From assembly GCF_003067705.1 (NCBI RefSeq), contig NZ_QANL01000004.1, positions 310,001 through 374,000 on the forward strand: a stretch of DNA of 64,000 nt. Direction: 5' to 3'. The stretch comes from Planctomonas deserti. GTDB lineage: Bacteria; Actinomycetota; Actinomycetes; Actinomycetales; Microbacteriaceae. The notes under the pieces were generated by a model. The model made no database searches and was not told the DNA's origin. It worked only from the letters and a program-made list of their open reading frames with translations. Numbering within the stretch: the stretch's first letter is position 1; each line of letters begins with the position of its first letter. This document shows positions 28,423 through 37,480 of the stretch, piece by piece. The translations under genes were made by a program, and so were the position numbers.

Positions 28423-29220
28423 ATGAGTAACGCGACGAAACGCAAGAACCGCGCCGGCCGACGCAGTCCGCTGGCCACGGTCGCCCTTCTTGCCATCGGC
28501 CTGCTCTCCACGGGCGGCGCATACGCGCTGATCTCCGGGGGCACGGCGGAGGCGCAGTCCGACATCAACTCGCAGCAGATGATCGACGAGGGCGAGAAGC
28601 TCTTCTCGGCCAACTGCGCCAGCTGCCACGGCCTGAACCTCGAGGGTTCGGAGTCCGGCCCCAGCCTGATCGGCGTCGGCGCCGCGTCGGTCGACTTCCA
28701 GGTCGGCACGGGCCGCATGCCGCTCGCCCAGCAGGGACCGCAGGGCGAGGAGAAGCCCGAGCAGTTCACCGACGAGCAGACCAAGGCCCTCGCCGCCTAC
28801 GTCGCCTCGCTCGGCCCCGGCCCGGGCCTCCCGGACCCCCGCTACCTGGACGGCGAGGGCGACGCCGCCAACGGCTCCGAGCTCTTCCGCATCAACTGCG
28901 CCATGTGCCACAACGTCGCGGGCGCCGGTGGCGCCCTGACGGAGGGCAAGTACGCCCCGGCCATCGACGCGACCCCCGCGCACATCTACGAGGCCATGGT
29001 CATCGGCCCGCAGAACATGCCCGTCTTCAACGACGCGAACCTCAGCCCCGAGGACAAGCGCGACATCATCACGTACCTCGAGTTCAACCGCGAGTCCCCC
29101 TCCCCGGGCGGCTACGTGCTCGGCTCCCTCGGTCCGGTGGCGGAGGGCCTCTTCGCCTGGTTCTTCGGCCTCGGTGCCATCGTCGCTATCGCGGTGTGGC
29201 TCACGGCGAAGTCGAACTAG
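28423..29220 (+). CDS. qcrC: Cytochrome bc1 complex diheme cytochrome c subunit
   Basis: A 265-residue membrane-anchored cytochrome with two heme-binding motifs, Cys65-Ala-Ser-Cys68-His69 (NCASCHG) and Cys159-Ala-Met-Cys162-His163 (NCAMCHN). A hydrophobic N-terminal segment (about 18-40) and a C-terminal one (about 240-260) hold it in the membrane with the hemes outside. In actinobacteria this subunit replaces soluble cytochrome c and passes electrons straight to CuA of subunit II. GGGAG lies about 13 bases before ATG 28423, a slightly long spacing. Confidence 0.96.
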   Translation: MSNATKRKNRAGRRSPLATVALLAIGLLSTGGAYALISGGTAEAQSDINSQQMIDEGEKLFSANCASCHGLNLEGSESGPSLIGVGAASVDFQVGTGRMPLAQQGPQGEEKPEQFTDEQTKALAAYVASLGPGPGLPDPRYLDGEGDAANGSELFRINCAMCHNVAGAGGALTEGKYAPAIDATPAHIYEAMVIGPQNMPVFNDANLSPEDKRDIITYLEFNRESPSPGGYVLGSLGPVAEGLFAWFFGLGAIVAIAVWLTAKSN

Positions 29221-29296
29221 CGGCGCCACGAGCGAGCTCCGCAAGACTCCGCACGACATGCTTCTGCACAACCAAGACAGGCAGGAATAGGAACAC

Positions 29297-30409
29297 ATGG
29301 CAGACGACCACGGCGCACGCGACGTCGTTTCGGCCGGGCAGTCGGCGCGATCCGTCGCCGTCCCGGTGAGCGCGTCCCAGGAGACCTCGGTGTCCCCCGG
29401 TCTCGGCGTTATCGCCCCCGACCGGTTCGAGAACCCGGGCATCCCGCCGCACCAGCCGCGCGTGACCGACCTCGATCCCAAGAAGGAGAAGCGGGCCGAA
29501 CGAACGGTCTACACCCTCTTCTACCTGTCGCTCGCGGGCAGCGTCTTCGCCATCGCCGCGTACTTCGGGTTCCCCATCGAGGAGAACAACATCGCCTCGA
29601 CCCGCATGAACAACCTCATGATCGGGATCGGCATCTCCCTCGCCCTCCTGGCCATCGGCATCGCCGCCGTCCACTGGGGCAAGGCCCTCATGCCGGAGGA
29701 GGAGATGATCGATCACCGCCACCCGGTGATCGGAAGCCCCGCCACTCGCGCCCGCGCCGTCGAGATCTTCGACCAGGCGAACAAGGAGTCCGGCCTCGGT
29801 CGTCGCTCCCTCCTGCGCAACAGCCTCATCGGCGCCCTCGTCGCCTTCCCGCTGCCGGCCATCGTGCTGTTCCGCGACCTGTACCCGGGCAACCAGGAGG
29901 ACCCGGTCAGCGCGCTCTCCCACACCATGTGGAAAGAGGGCGTTCGCCTCACCCGTGACCCCTCCGGCACGCCGATCCGCGCCAGCGAGGTCACCCTGGG
30001 CTCCGCGTTCCACGTCATCCCCGAGGGGCTCGACGAGTCCGAGCACTACCTCGAGGAGAAGGCCAAGGCCGCCGTCCTGCTCATGCGTCTCCGTCCCGAC
30101 GAGCTCAACGAGATCGAGGAACGCAAGTCCTGGTCCTACGACGGCATCGTCGCGTACTCCAAGATCTGCACGCACGTCGGCTGCCCGGTGGCGCTGTACG
30201 AGCAGATCACGCACCACCTGCTCTGCCCCTGCCACCAGTCCCAGTTCGACGTGACCAATCACTGCGAGGTCATCTTCGGGCCCGCCGCGCGGCCCCTGCC
30301 GCAACTGCCTATCGCCGTGGACGACGAAGGCTACCTCATCGCGCAAAGCGACTTCACCGAGCCGGTTGGACCGAGTTTCTGGGAGCGAGCAAGTGTCAAC
30401 GACAACTGA
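29297..30409 (+). CDS. qcrA: Cytochrome bc1 complex Rieske iron-sulfur subunit
   Basis: A 370-residue actinobacterial Rieske protein, longer than proteobacterial versions. Three hydrophobic segments (about 72-92, 105-125 and 176-192) precede the soluble domain. Cluster ligands are Cys291/His293 (CTHVGC) and Cys310/His313 (CPCHQSQF), with Cys296 and Cys312 placed for the usual disulfide. It takes electrons from quinol at the Qo site and passes them to QcrC. AGGAATAGGAACAC precedes ATG 29297. The end overlaps qcrB by 17 bases. Confidence 0.96.
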   Translation: MADDHGARDVVSAGQSARSVAVPVSASQETSVSPGLGVIAPDRFENPGIPPHQPRVTDLDPKKEKRAERTVYTLFYLSLAGSVFAIAAYFGFPIEENNIASTRMNNLMIGIGISLALLAIGIAAVHWGKALMPEEEMIDHRHPVIGSPATRARAVEIFDQANKESGLGRRSLLRNSLIGALVAFPLPAIVLFRDLYPGNQEDPVSALSHTMWKEGVRLTRDPSGTPIRASEVTLGSAFHVIPEGLDESEHYLEEKAKAAVLLMRLRPDELNEIEERKSWSYDGIVAYSKICTHVGCPVALYEQITHHLLCPCHQSQFDVTNHCEVIFGPAARPLPQLPIAVDDEGYLIAQSDFTEPVGPSFWERASVNDN

Positions 30410-32060
30410 ACCGAAGCGGACGAGGACGAGCAGCTACACCGCTGCCGCCGCGAACTACATCGACGAGCGGACCACGATCTCCGCGGTCGTCAAGGAGTTC
30501 GGCCGCAAGATCTTCCCCGACCACTGGTCCTTCATGCTCGGCGAGGTGGCGCTCTACAGCTTCGTCGTCATCCTGCTGACCGGCACGTTCCTCACGTTCT
30601 TCTACGACCCGTCCATGGCGGAGACGCACTACGAGGGCTCATACGTTCCGCTCAAGGGCGTCGAGATGTCCGTGGCCATGGCCTCGACGCTCGACATCTC
30701 GTTCGACATCCGCGGTGGCCTCCTGATCCGTCAGATCCACCACTGGGGCGCGCTGCTCTTCATCGCCGCGACCGGCCTGCACATGCTGCGCGTGTTCTTC
30801 ACCGGCACGTTCCGCAAGCCGCGCGAGCTCAACTGGGTCATCGGCTTCGGCCTCTTCATCCTCGCCATGGGTGAGGGCTTCACCGGCTACTCGCTCCCCG
30901 ACGACCTGCTCTCCGGCAACGGCCTGCGGATCATCGAGGGCCTCGTGATGGGCATCCCCGTCATCGGCACCTGGATCTCGTTCCTGCTCTTCGGCGGCGA
31001 GTTCCCCGGCACCGCCATCGTCGGCCGCCTGTACACGCTGCACATCCTGCTGCTGCCCGCGGTGCTCGTCGCCCTGCTGGCCCTGCACCTCGTGTTCGTG
31101 GTCGTGCACAAGCACACCCAGTTCGCCGGCCCCGGCCGCACGAACGAGAACGTGCTCGGCGTGCCGATCCTCCCCACCTTCGCGGCGAAGGCCGGCGGCT
31201 TCTTTTTCATCGTGTTCGGCGTGATCGTGGTCATGGCCACCTTCTTCGCCATCAACCCGATCTGGAACTACGGGCCGTACGACCCCTCCCCGGTGTCCGC
31301 CGGAACCCAGCCCGACTGGTACATCGGCTTCGCCGACGGCGCCCTGCGTCTGATCCCGCCGGGACTCGAGATCGAGTTCCTGAACCGCACGTGGTCGTTC
31401 AACATCCTGATCCCGATGGTGGCGCTCGGCGCGATCATCGTGCTCCCGATGATCTACCCGTTCCTCGAGCACTGGATCACCCGCGACAACCGCGAGCACC
31501 ACATCGCCGACCGTCCCCGCAACGCCCCCACCCGCACGGGTATCGGCGCCGCCGGTGTCACGTTCTACGGCGTGCTGTGGGCGGCCGCGAGCTCCGACCT
31601 GATCGCCACGCACTTCGACCTGGCGATGGAGCACGTGATCCACTTCCTCCAGGCCGCGGCGATCCTCGGTCCGGTCGTGGCGTACCTGATCACGAAGCGT
31701 GTGTGCCTCGCCCTCATGAAGAAGGACCGGGAGATCGCGCTGCACGGCATCGAGTCCGGCCGCATCGTGAAGCTGCCCGGCGGTGAGTTCATCGAGGTGC
31801 ACGAGCAGCTCGACGACTACGACCGCTGGAAGCTGGTCAGCTACAACGACTACGCGCCGCTCATGATCCGCCCGAACAGCCGCGGCAAGATCACCGCCGC
31901 GACCCGCGTGCGGGCAGGGCTCTCCCGCTGGTTCTTCGAGGACCGCATCGCGCCCGTCACCCGCAGGGACGTGGAGCTCTCGCACGGCGAGCACCACGCG
32001 GCCGCGGCGATCGAGGGCGAGCACCAGTCCGCCATCGGCGCCGACCGCAACCGGCACTAA
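30393..32060 (+). CDS. qcrB: Cytochrome bc1 complex cytochrome b subunit
   Basis: A 555-residue quinol-oxidising membrane subunit with two b hemes. Heme-ligand helices are visible in IHHWGALLFIAATGLHML and in LHILLLPAVLVALLALHLVF. The actinobacterial form has eight or more helices and a long, charged C-terminal cytoplasmic tail (about residues 465-555). GTG 30393 follows GGGAG by 7 bases and lies inside the qcrA coding end; a 27-base-longer frame is less likely. It completes ctaE-qcrCAB. Confidence 0.95.
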   Translation: MSTTTEPKRTRTSSYTAAAANYIDERTTISAVVKEFGRKIFPDHWSFMLGEVALYSFVVILLTGTFLTFFYDPSMAETHYEGSYVPLKGVEMSVAMASTLDISFDIRGGLLIRQIHHWGALLFIAATGLHMLRVFFTGTFRKPRELNWVIGFGLFILAMGEGFTGYSLPDDLLSGNGLRIIEGLVMGIPVIGTWISFLLFGGEFPGTAIVGRLYTLHILLLPAVLVALLALHLVFVVVHKHTQFAGPGRTNENVLGVPILPTFAAKAGGFFFIVFGVIVVMATFFAINPIWNYGPYDPSPVSAGTQPDWYIGFADGALRLIPPGLEIEFLNRTWSFNILIPMVALGAIIVLPMIYPFLEHWITRDNREHHIADRPRNAPTRTGIGAAGVTFYGVLWAAASSDLIATHFDLAMEHVIHFLQAAAILGPVVAYLITKRVCLALMKKDREIALHGIESGRIVKLPGGEFIEVHEQLDDYDRWKLVSYNDYAPLMIRPNSRGKITAATRVRAGLSRWFFEDRIAPVTRRDVELSHGEHHAAAAIEGEHQSAIGADRNRH

Positions 32061-32110
32061 GCACAATCAGCGCTGACGCACTGCCATCGGGCAGCGGTAG
32101 CCGGCGACAC

Positions 32111-32929
32111 GTGACCACGGTCACGCTGTCCGCCTGGCTCCGCTGCCCGATCTGCTTTCTCCCCCTCGAACCGCGACCGCCGCTCGCGCTCGTCTGCGCG
32201 TCCGGGCACAGTCACGACGTCAACCGCCGCGGCTACGTGACTCTGCTCAGCCCGAGGACCCGCGTCGTCGGCGACGACGCGGCCATGCTCGACGCCCGCG
32301 ACGCGTTCCTCTCCGCGGGCCACTACCGCCCGATCGCCGACGCGGCCGCCGAGCTGCTGCCAGGCGGGAGAGCGCAGCGGATCCTCGACGCCGGCTGCGG
32401 CACGGGCTACTACCTGCGGCGCGTGCTGGAGGACCGCCCGGACGCCACGGCGCTGGCCCTCGACCTCTCCCCCGCGGCCGTGTCACGCGCCGTACGGGGC
32501 GACGACCGCATCGACGGACTCGTGGCCGACGTGTGGGCTCCGCTGCCGGTGCGGGACGGCGCCGCGACGGCCATCCTCAACGTCTTCGCCCCACGCAACC
32601 CCGAGGAGTTCTGGCGCGTGCTCGAGCCGGGCGGATCGCTGGTCGTCGTCGTGCCGGACGGCGACCACCTGCGCGAGCTGCGTGAGCGCGGCCTGGTGCT
32701 CGGCGTGCAGGAGGAGAAGCGGGAGCGGCTCCTCGAAGCGCTGTCGTCCCGGTTCGAGCTCGACCGCGAGATCCCGGTGCGCACGACCCTGTCCCTCGCG
32801 CCGGAGTCGGTGTCGTCCCTCATCGGCATGGGACCCTCGGCCCACCACCGGCACGGGAACGACCCGGTGGAGCAGCAGACCCCCGTCACCGCCTCTGTGA
32901 CGGCCCTGCGGTTCCTCCGCCGCGACTGA
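32111..32929 (+). CDS. RlmA-type 23S rRNA (guanine-N1)-methyltransferase
   Basis: A 272-residue SAM-dependent methyltransferase. The N-terminal zinc-binding pattern Cys12-x-x-Cys15 ... Cys29 ... His33 followed by NRRGYVTLL is characteristic of RlmA proteins, which methylate G745 or G748 of 23S rRNA. The SAM site is ILDAGCGTGYYL, and FAPRNPEEFWRVL matches the family. RlmA-II members (TlrB) can give tylosin resistance, but sequence alone does not decide between RlmA-I and RlmA-II. GTG 32111 follows qcrB by 50 bases and may share its transcript. Confidence 0.85.
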   Translation: MTTVTLSAWLRCPICFLPLEPRPPLALVCASGHSHDVNRRGYVTLLSPRTRVVGDDAAMLDARDAFLSAGHYRPIADAAAELLPGGRAQRILDAGCGTGYYLRRVLEDRPDATALALDLSPAAVSRAVRGDDRIDGLVADVWAPLPVRDGAATAILNVFAPRNPEEFWRVLEPGGSLVVVVPDGDHLRELRERGLVLGVQEEKRERLLEALSSRFELDREIPVRTTLSLAPESVSSLIGMGPSAHHRHGNDPVEQQTPVTASVTALRFLRRD

Positions 32930-33016
32930 CGCCCACGGACTAGCCCCACCCCGCCGACGCCCCGGCTGCGCCCACAGGGCCGCACCCCCGAGCGACGGCA
33001 GTCACCCCACGCACCC

Positions 33017-33045
33017 ACACGGTCCCTGAGCGTGTGGAAGGGACG
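33017..33045 (-). repeat. Palindromic repeat copy 1
   Basis: A reverse-oriented copy of the family whose core is GTCCCT, an 11-base loop, then AGGGAC. This copy is diverged in the loop (GAGCGTGTGGA) but keeps both arms and the flanking CACAC and CG. Confidence 0.7.
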
Positions 33046-33109
33046 GACCGTCCTGTCGGGATCATCCGTTCGAGGCGGGAGCCACCGCGCAGCAAGCACG
33101 TGCCCGTCA

Positions 33110-33138
33110 CGTCGCTTCGACAAGCTCAGCGACCGTAT
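33110..33138 (+). repeat. Palindromic repeat copy 2
   Basis: A forward copy in which both arms changed together: GTCGCT pairs with AGCGAC. The compensatory change keeps the hairpin. It faces copy 3, 36 bases away. Confidence 0.75.
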
Positions 33139-33174
33139 ATGCGGACACGCCCCGAGCAATCCGCAGAACGCCCC

Positions 33175-33204
33175 CACACGGTCCCTGAGCTTGTCGAAGG
33201 GACG
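33175..33204 (-). repeat. Palindromic repeat copy 3
   Basis: A reverse copy with perfect arms GTCCCT / AGGGAC and the loop GAGCTTGTCGA. With copy 2 it forms a head-to-head inverted pair, like the paired units of REP elements. Confidence 0.8.
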
Positions 33205-33250
33205 CTACGGGCGCGGCCAAATCGGGAGCACACGACCGGCGCCATAGCGC

Positions 33251-33697
33251 CTAGCCCGCGGGCTGGCGGCGGAAGAGCTTCTTGTAGAACTCGGCCGTGC
33301 GCTCGTAGCCCAGGCGGCTGTAGAAGCCCCCTGCGCGGCGCGTCGACATGGTGAGCTGGCCCACGCCGCGGTCGATGCACACGCGCTCACAGGCGCGCAC
33401 GAGGTCAGAGCCGAGACCGGCGCCGCGGGCGGACGGGTCGACGACGAGCTCCTCCAGGTGGGCGGACAGACCACCCGCGTAGAGCAGGCGCGACACGGTC
33501 AGGTAGGCGTAGCCCACCACGACCCCCGCCTCGTCCTCGGCGACGAGAAGGACGTCCCGTCCTTCCCCCCTGCTGCGCAGGATGTGGAAGAACGAGACGT
33601 CGAAGTCGTCCCGGTGGGCGGGCGCGTTGATCATGTCCAGCTGCTGACACAGCCGGAACACGGCGGAGTTGTCCGCCGCCACCGCAGCCCGGATCAC
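33251..33697 (-). CDS. GNAT-family N-acetyltransferase
   Basis: A 148-residue acetyl-CoA-dependent acyltransferase. The acetyl-CoA pyrophosphate loop is visible as VDPSARGAGLGSDLVRACE, preceded by the strand VVVGYAYLTVSRLLY and followed by YSRLGYERTAEFYKKLF. The substrate, a small molecule or a protein, cannot be told. It begins 6 bases after ctaF, so it is probably the last gene of the ctaCDF transcript, and it converges on the methyltransferase gene. Confidence 0.87.
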   Translation of the reverse strand: MIRAAVAADNSAVFRLCQQLDMINAPAHRDDFDVSFFHILRSRGEGRDVLLVAEDEAGVVVGYAYLTVSRLLYAGGLSAHLEELVVDPSARGAGLGSDLVRACERVCIDRGVGQLTMSTRRAGGFYSRLGYERTAEFYKKLFRRQPAG

Positions 33698-33703
33698 GTC
33701 GAC

Positions 33704-34123
33704 CTAGCGGGCGAAGTAGCCGCGGTAGTACTCGTACGTCCAGCCCACGAGGGCGATGACCGTGATGAACACACCGAGGATCGCGAGCCAGAAACCGGCG
33801 GCGAGGCCGAGGAACACCGAGCCGCAGCCAAGGGCCAGCGTCAGCGGCCACCAGCTCCACGGGCTGAAGAAGCCCAGCTCGGGGTCGCCGTCGTCGATGT
33901 TCGCGTCGCTGCGGTCCTCGGGCAGCATCTCGGGCTGGGCGCCGATGACGCGGCTCAGGTAGAACGCGATGAACGCCGCCAGAGCTGTCGAGAGGGAGAG
34001 CGCGACGGTGCCCGTCCACTCGATGCTCGTGCCGCTGTTGATGTACGTCCAGACGCCGTACACGACCGCTGCGAGGGCGAAGAAGCCCGTGAGGACCCAG
34101 AAGAGGATCGCGTTGATCTTCAC
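33704..34123 (-). CDS. ctaF: Cytochrome c oxidase subunit IV (actinobacterial)
   Basis: A 139-residue small subunit of the actinobacterial aa3 oxidase with four hydrophobic segments (about 5-27, 38-60, 92-108 and 111-130) and the conserved FFSPWSWWPL between the halves. It stabilises the complex and has no known catalytic residues. GTG 34123 is one base after the ctaD stop, so it is tightly coupled to ctaD. Confidence 0.93.
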   Translation of the reverse strand: MKINAILFWVLTGFFALAAVVYGVWTYINSGTSIEWTGTVALSLSTALAAFIAFYLSRVIGAQPEMLPEDRSDANIDDGDPELGFFSPWSWWPLTLALGCGSVFLGLAAGFWLAILGVFITVIALVGWTYEYYRGYFAR

Positions 34124-34124
34124 G

Positions 34125-35867
34125 CTACTTCACCTTTCCAGAGGCCTGGTCGTAGGTCGGGGTGTCCGGCGCGTCCTTCGCCGGACCGACGCCGACGGGG
34201 ATGCCGGCCTCGGGGTGGTTGAGGTCGAACGCGGGGGCCTCGGAGCGGATGCGCGGGATCGAGGTGAAGTTGTGGCGGGGCGGCGGGCAGGACGTGGCCC
34301 ACTCGAGCGAGCGGCCGTAGCCCCAGGGGTCGTTCACCGTCACCTTGGGCGCCTTGCGGGCGGTGATCCACACGTTCAGGAAGAACGGCAGCATCGAGGC
34401 GGCTAGGATGCCCGCGCCGATCGAGGACAGCTGGTTCATCCAGATGAAGTTGTCCTCGGGCTGGTACGTCGCGTACCGACGCGGCATGCCCATGGCACCG
34501 AGCCAGTGCTGGATGAGGAACGTGGTGTGGAAGCCGATGAACAGCAGCCAGAAGTGGATCTTGCCGAGCGACTCGTTCAGCATCTTGCCGGTCCACTTGG
34601 GCCACCAGAAGTAGAAGCCCGAGAACATGGCGAACACGACGGTGCCGAACACGACGTAGTGGAAGTGCGCCACGACGAAGTAGGTGTCGGAGACGTGGAA
34701 GTCGAGCGGCGGGGAGGCGAGGATGACGCCGGTGAGGCCACCGAACGTGAAGGTCACCAGGAAGCCGATCGCCCACAGGAGCGGGGTCTCGAAGGTGACC
34801 GAGCCGCGCCACATCGTGCCCACCCAGTTAAAGATCTTCACGCCGGTCGGGACCGCGATGAGCATCGTCATGAGGGCGAAGAACGGCAGGAGCACCGAGC
34901 CGGTCACGTACATGTGGTGCGCCCACACGGTGACGGACAGCGCCGCGATGGCGATCGTCGCATAGACGAGGGTCTTGTACCCGAAGATCGGCTTGCGGCT
35001 GAAGACCGGGAAGACCTCGGAGACGATGCCGAAGAACGGCAGCGCGATGATGTACACCTCGGGGTGGCCGAAGAACCAGAACAGGTGCTGCCACAGGATC
35101 GGACCGCCGTTGGCGGGGTCGTAGATGTGCGCGTCGAACACGCGGTCGAGGCCGAGGCCGAACATGGCCGCGGCGAGCACCGGGAAGGCCAGGATCACGA
35201 GGATCGACGTCACCAGGATGTTCCAGGTGAAGATCGGCATGCGGAACATCGTCATGCCGGGGGCGCGCATCGTAATGATCGTGGTGATGAAGTTCACGCC
35301 ACCGAGGATCGTGCCGAAGCCGCTGAGGGCGAGGCCGAAGACCCAGAGGTTGCCGCCGATGCCCGGGGTGAAGGTCGTGCTCGACAGCGGCGTGTAGGCG
35401 AACCAGCCGAAGGACGCGGCGCCCTGCGGAGTGAGGAAGCCGGCCACGGCGATGGCCGAGCCGATGCTGTAGAACCAGTAGGCCAGCGCGTTGAGCCGCG
35501 GGAACGCGACGTCGGGGGCGCCGATCTGCAGCGGCATCAGGACGTTCGCGAAGCCGGCGAAGAGCGGCGTCGCGAACATGAGCAGCATGATCGTGCCGTG
35601 CATGGTGAAGAGCTGGTTGTACTGCTCGAAGGTCTGCACGACCTCCAGGCCCGGCTGGAAGAGCTGGGCGCGGATGATCAGCGCCATGACGCCGCCGATG
35701 CAGAAGTAGACGAACGACGAGATCAGGTACATGTACCCGATGACCTTGTGATCGGTCGAGGTCGCCCAGCGGACGAGCACGTTGCCCTTGCGCTCGACCC
35801 TGGATTCGCGGAGCACCGATGCCTGGCCGGCGGGCAGCTCCGTGGGGCGGCTGAGAGTGGATGTCAT
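34125..35867 (-). CDS. ctaD: Cytochrome c oxidase subunit I
   Basis: The 580-residue catalytic subunit of the aa3 oxidase, with twelve hydrophobic segments. It carries heme a, heme a3 and CuB. The CuB ligand and cross-linked tyrosine motif is [12 protein letters not shown], and the further CuB histidines are in [21 protein letters not shown] holds the heme a/a3 histidines. It pumps protons while reducing oxygen to water. It begins 15 bases after ctaC and is followed by ctaF after one base. Confidence 0.97.
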   Translation of the reverse strand: MTSTLSRPTELPAGQASVLRESRVERKGNVLVRWATSTDHKVIGYMYLISSFVYFCIGGVMALIIRAQLFQPGLEVVQTFEQYNQLFTMHGTIMLLMFATPLFAGFANVLMPLQIGAPDVAFPRLNALAYWFYSIGSAIAVAGFLTPQGAASFGWFAYTPLSSTTFTPGIGGNLWVFGLALSGFGTILGGVNFITTIITMRAPGMTMFRMPIFTWNILVTSILVILAFPVLAAAMFGLGLDRVFDAHIYDPANGGPILWQHLFWFFGHPEVYIIALPFFGIVSEVFPVFSRKPIFGYKTLVYATIAIAALSVTVWAHHMYVTGSVLLPFFALMTMLIAVPTGVKIFNWVGTMWRGSVTFETPLLWAIGFLVTFTFGGLTGVILASPPLDFHVSDTYFVVAHFHYVVFGTVVFAMFSGFYFWWPKWTGKMLNESLGKIHFWLLFIGFHTTFLIQHWLGAMGMPRRYATYQPEDNFIWMNQLSSIGAGILAASMLPFFLNVWITARKAPKVTVNDPWGYGRSLEWATSCPPPRHNFTSIPRIRSEAPAFDLNHPEAGIPVGVGPAKDAPDTPTYDQASGKVK

Positions 35868-35882
35868 GCGGTTCTCGTGTTC

Positions 35883-36827
35883 CTACTCTTCGTTGTTCTC
35901 TTCGCCGGGGGTGTTCTCTTCGCCGTGCTCGAGCATCTCGGGCGCACCGGTGCCCGGGAGCGTGCTGTTGGCGTTGTACTCGTCGCCGAGACGGCCTTCG
36001 AAGCCCGCGTCCTTGAGCTGACGCACCTGCGAGTTGTACTCGTCGAGCGAGACGACCTTCACCTGGAAGAGCATGAGCGAGTGGTACTCGCCGCACAGCT
36101 CGGCGCACTTGCCGATGAAGGTGCCCTCCTCCTGCGGGATGAAGGTGAAGTAATTCGTGTCGACGCCGGGGATCATGTCCTTCTTGTAGAGGAAGTCCAC
36201 GACCCAGAACGAGTGGATCACGTCACGGGCCTTGAGGTGGATCTCCACCTTGGTGTCGACCGGCAGGTACAGGGTCGGGAGCAGCTCCTCGTTCACCGAG
36301 CCCTGCGGGCCGCGGGCCGCGTCGACGGCCTGGACACCGGCGGTGTAGGCGTCGCCCTCGACGACCTGCCCGTCCTCGGTCTGACCGCCGAGGTAGTTGA
36401 AGTCCCAGGCCCAGCGCTTGCCGTAGGCCTCGATCTTGACCTCGGGCTCGTCGAAGCGGGCCTCGAGCACGTTCTGCGTGCGAGCGGTGAAGGCGAAGAA
36501 GCCGAGCACCAGGATCAGCGGAACGACCGTGTAGAAGATCTCGATCGGCAGGTTGTAGCGCAGCTGGATCGGCAGGCCGGTCTGGCCCTTGCGGCGGCGG
36601 TACATGACCGCGGCCCAGATGATGAGGATCCAGGTGACGAGCCCCACGACGAGGAGGATGACCCACGACGTGAACCAGAGCGCCATGATGTCGCCCGTCT
36701 CGTTCGTGGTGTCAGCGTTGCCCGGGAGCCATCCCTGTAGCTGCGCCTGCGTGCACCCCGCGAGGACAACGACGAGAGTCGCTGCCATCGGGATTGCTGC
36801 CCAACGGATACGGCGTTTTGAGCGCAC
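35883..36827 (-). CDS. ctaC: Cytochrome c oxidase subunit II (lipoprotein)
   Basis: A 314-residue subunit carrying the binuclear CuA centre that takes electrons from QcrC. A lipoprotein signal ends in VVLAGC, so Cys25 is the lipid-bearing residue. Two hydrophobic segments (about 50-76 and 95-115) follow. CuA ligands are His205 (DVIHSFW), Cys241, Glu243, Cys245, His249 and Met252 (CAELCGEYHSLM). The actinobacterial insertion between the membrane part and the CuA domain (about 145-185) is present. GTG 36827 follows AAGGG. It heads the ctaCDF operon. Confidence 0.96.
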   Translation of the reverse strand: MRSKRRIRWAAIPMAATLVVVLAGCTQAQLQGWLPGNADTTNETGDIMALWFTSWVILLVVGLVTWILIIWAAVMYRRRKGQTGLPIQLRYNLPIEIFYTVVPLILVLGFFAFTARTQNVLEARFDEPEVKIEAYGKRWAWDFNYLGGQTEDGQVVEGDAYTAGVQAVDAARGPQGSVNEELLPTLYLPVDTKVEIHLKARDVIHSFWVVDFLYKKDMIPGVDTNYFTFIPQEEGTFIGKCAELCGEYHSLMLFQVKVVSLDEYNSQVRQLKDAGFEGRLGDEYNANSTLPGTGAPEMLEHGEENTPGEENNEE

Positions 36828-36926
36828 CTAATGACCCTTCGGAAGTTCCAGTGTGACTCCGCCAGTCTAATGCGAAAGGGAGCCGCCCCATGGACGACTC
36901 CCTCTCGGTAACAACGAATACGCAGG

Positions 36927-37289
36927 TCAGTGGAAGGAATCTCCACAGGCGCAGGAGCCGGCCGCGTTGGGGTTGTCGATGGTGAATCCCTGCTTCTGAA
37001 TCGTGTCCTCGAAGTCGATGGTCGCGCCGTCGAGGTAGGGCACGCTCATCTTGTCCACGACGACCTCGACGCCCTCGAAGTCGACCGCGGCGTCGCCGTC
37101 GAGGAGGCGCTCGTCGAAGTACAGCTGGTAGATCAGACCGGAGCAGCCGCCCGGCTGCACGGCGATGCGGAGGCGCAGGTCGTCGCGGCCCTCCTGGTCG
37201 AGCAGGCCCTTGACCTTGGTGGCCGCCGCGTCGGTGAGGCCGACGCCGTGAGCGCGGGTCTCGGGCGTGGTGATCGTGGTGTCAGTCAT
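36927..37289 (-). CDS. erpA: A-type iron-sulfur cluster insertion protein
   Basis: A 120-residue HesB/IscA/ErpA-family carrier that delivers Fe-S clusters to target proteins. The three conserved cysteines are Cys49 (GGCSG), Cys113 and Cys115 (SCACG). It lies directly upstream of the ctaC operon and downstream of a dipeptidase gene, an arrangement common in actinobacteria. Likely clients in this window include aconitase and the Rieske proteins. ATG 37289 follows GGAG; a longer frame to 37346 is unlikely. The exact paralog name is by analogy. Confidence 0.9.
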   Translation of the reverse strand: MTDTTITTPETRAHGVGLTDAAATKVKGLLDQEGRDDLRLRIAVQPGGCSGLIYQLYFDERLLDGDAAVDFEGVEVVVDKMSVPYLDGATIDFEDTIQKQGFTIDNPNAAGSCACGDSFH

Positions 37290-37420
37290 GACGGGACTCC
37301 TGTTCGAGGTCTCGGCGCCCGGGGGTGCCGTGAGAAAACTGTGCACAGTCTACGTCGGCAACCCCGGAACGGCCCCGGGTATTCCCTGACGTGGGATGCG
37401 GCGAGTCGGGATGGCGCGGA

Positions 37421-37480
37421 CGGGATCCGAGGGAGCGGGATCCGAGCCTGCGGGATCCGAGCCGGCGCGATGCGAGCGCT
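37421..37480. repeat. 15-base tandem repeat, four units
   Basis: Three near-identical 15-base units, each starting CGGGATCCGAG (37421, 37436, 37451), are followed by a degenerate fourth (37466-37480). The array ends at the dipeptidase stop codon. The multiple-of-three period does not lie in a gene I accept. Confidence 0.8.

Larger units (their letters stand above)
32930..33250. other. Intergenic region with three palindromic repeats
   Basis: A 321-base gap between the convergent methyltransferase and GNAT genes. It contains three copies of the palindromic repeat family (33017-33045, 33110-33138, 33175-33204). The first 87 bases are C-rich with nothing I can name. No credible gene is present. 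Confidence 0.7.
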
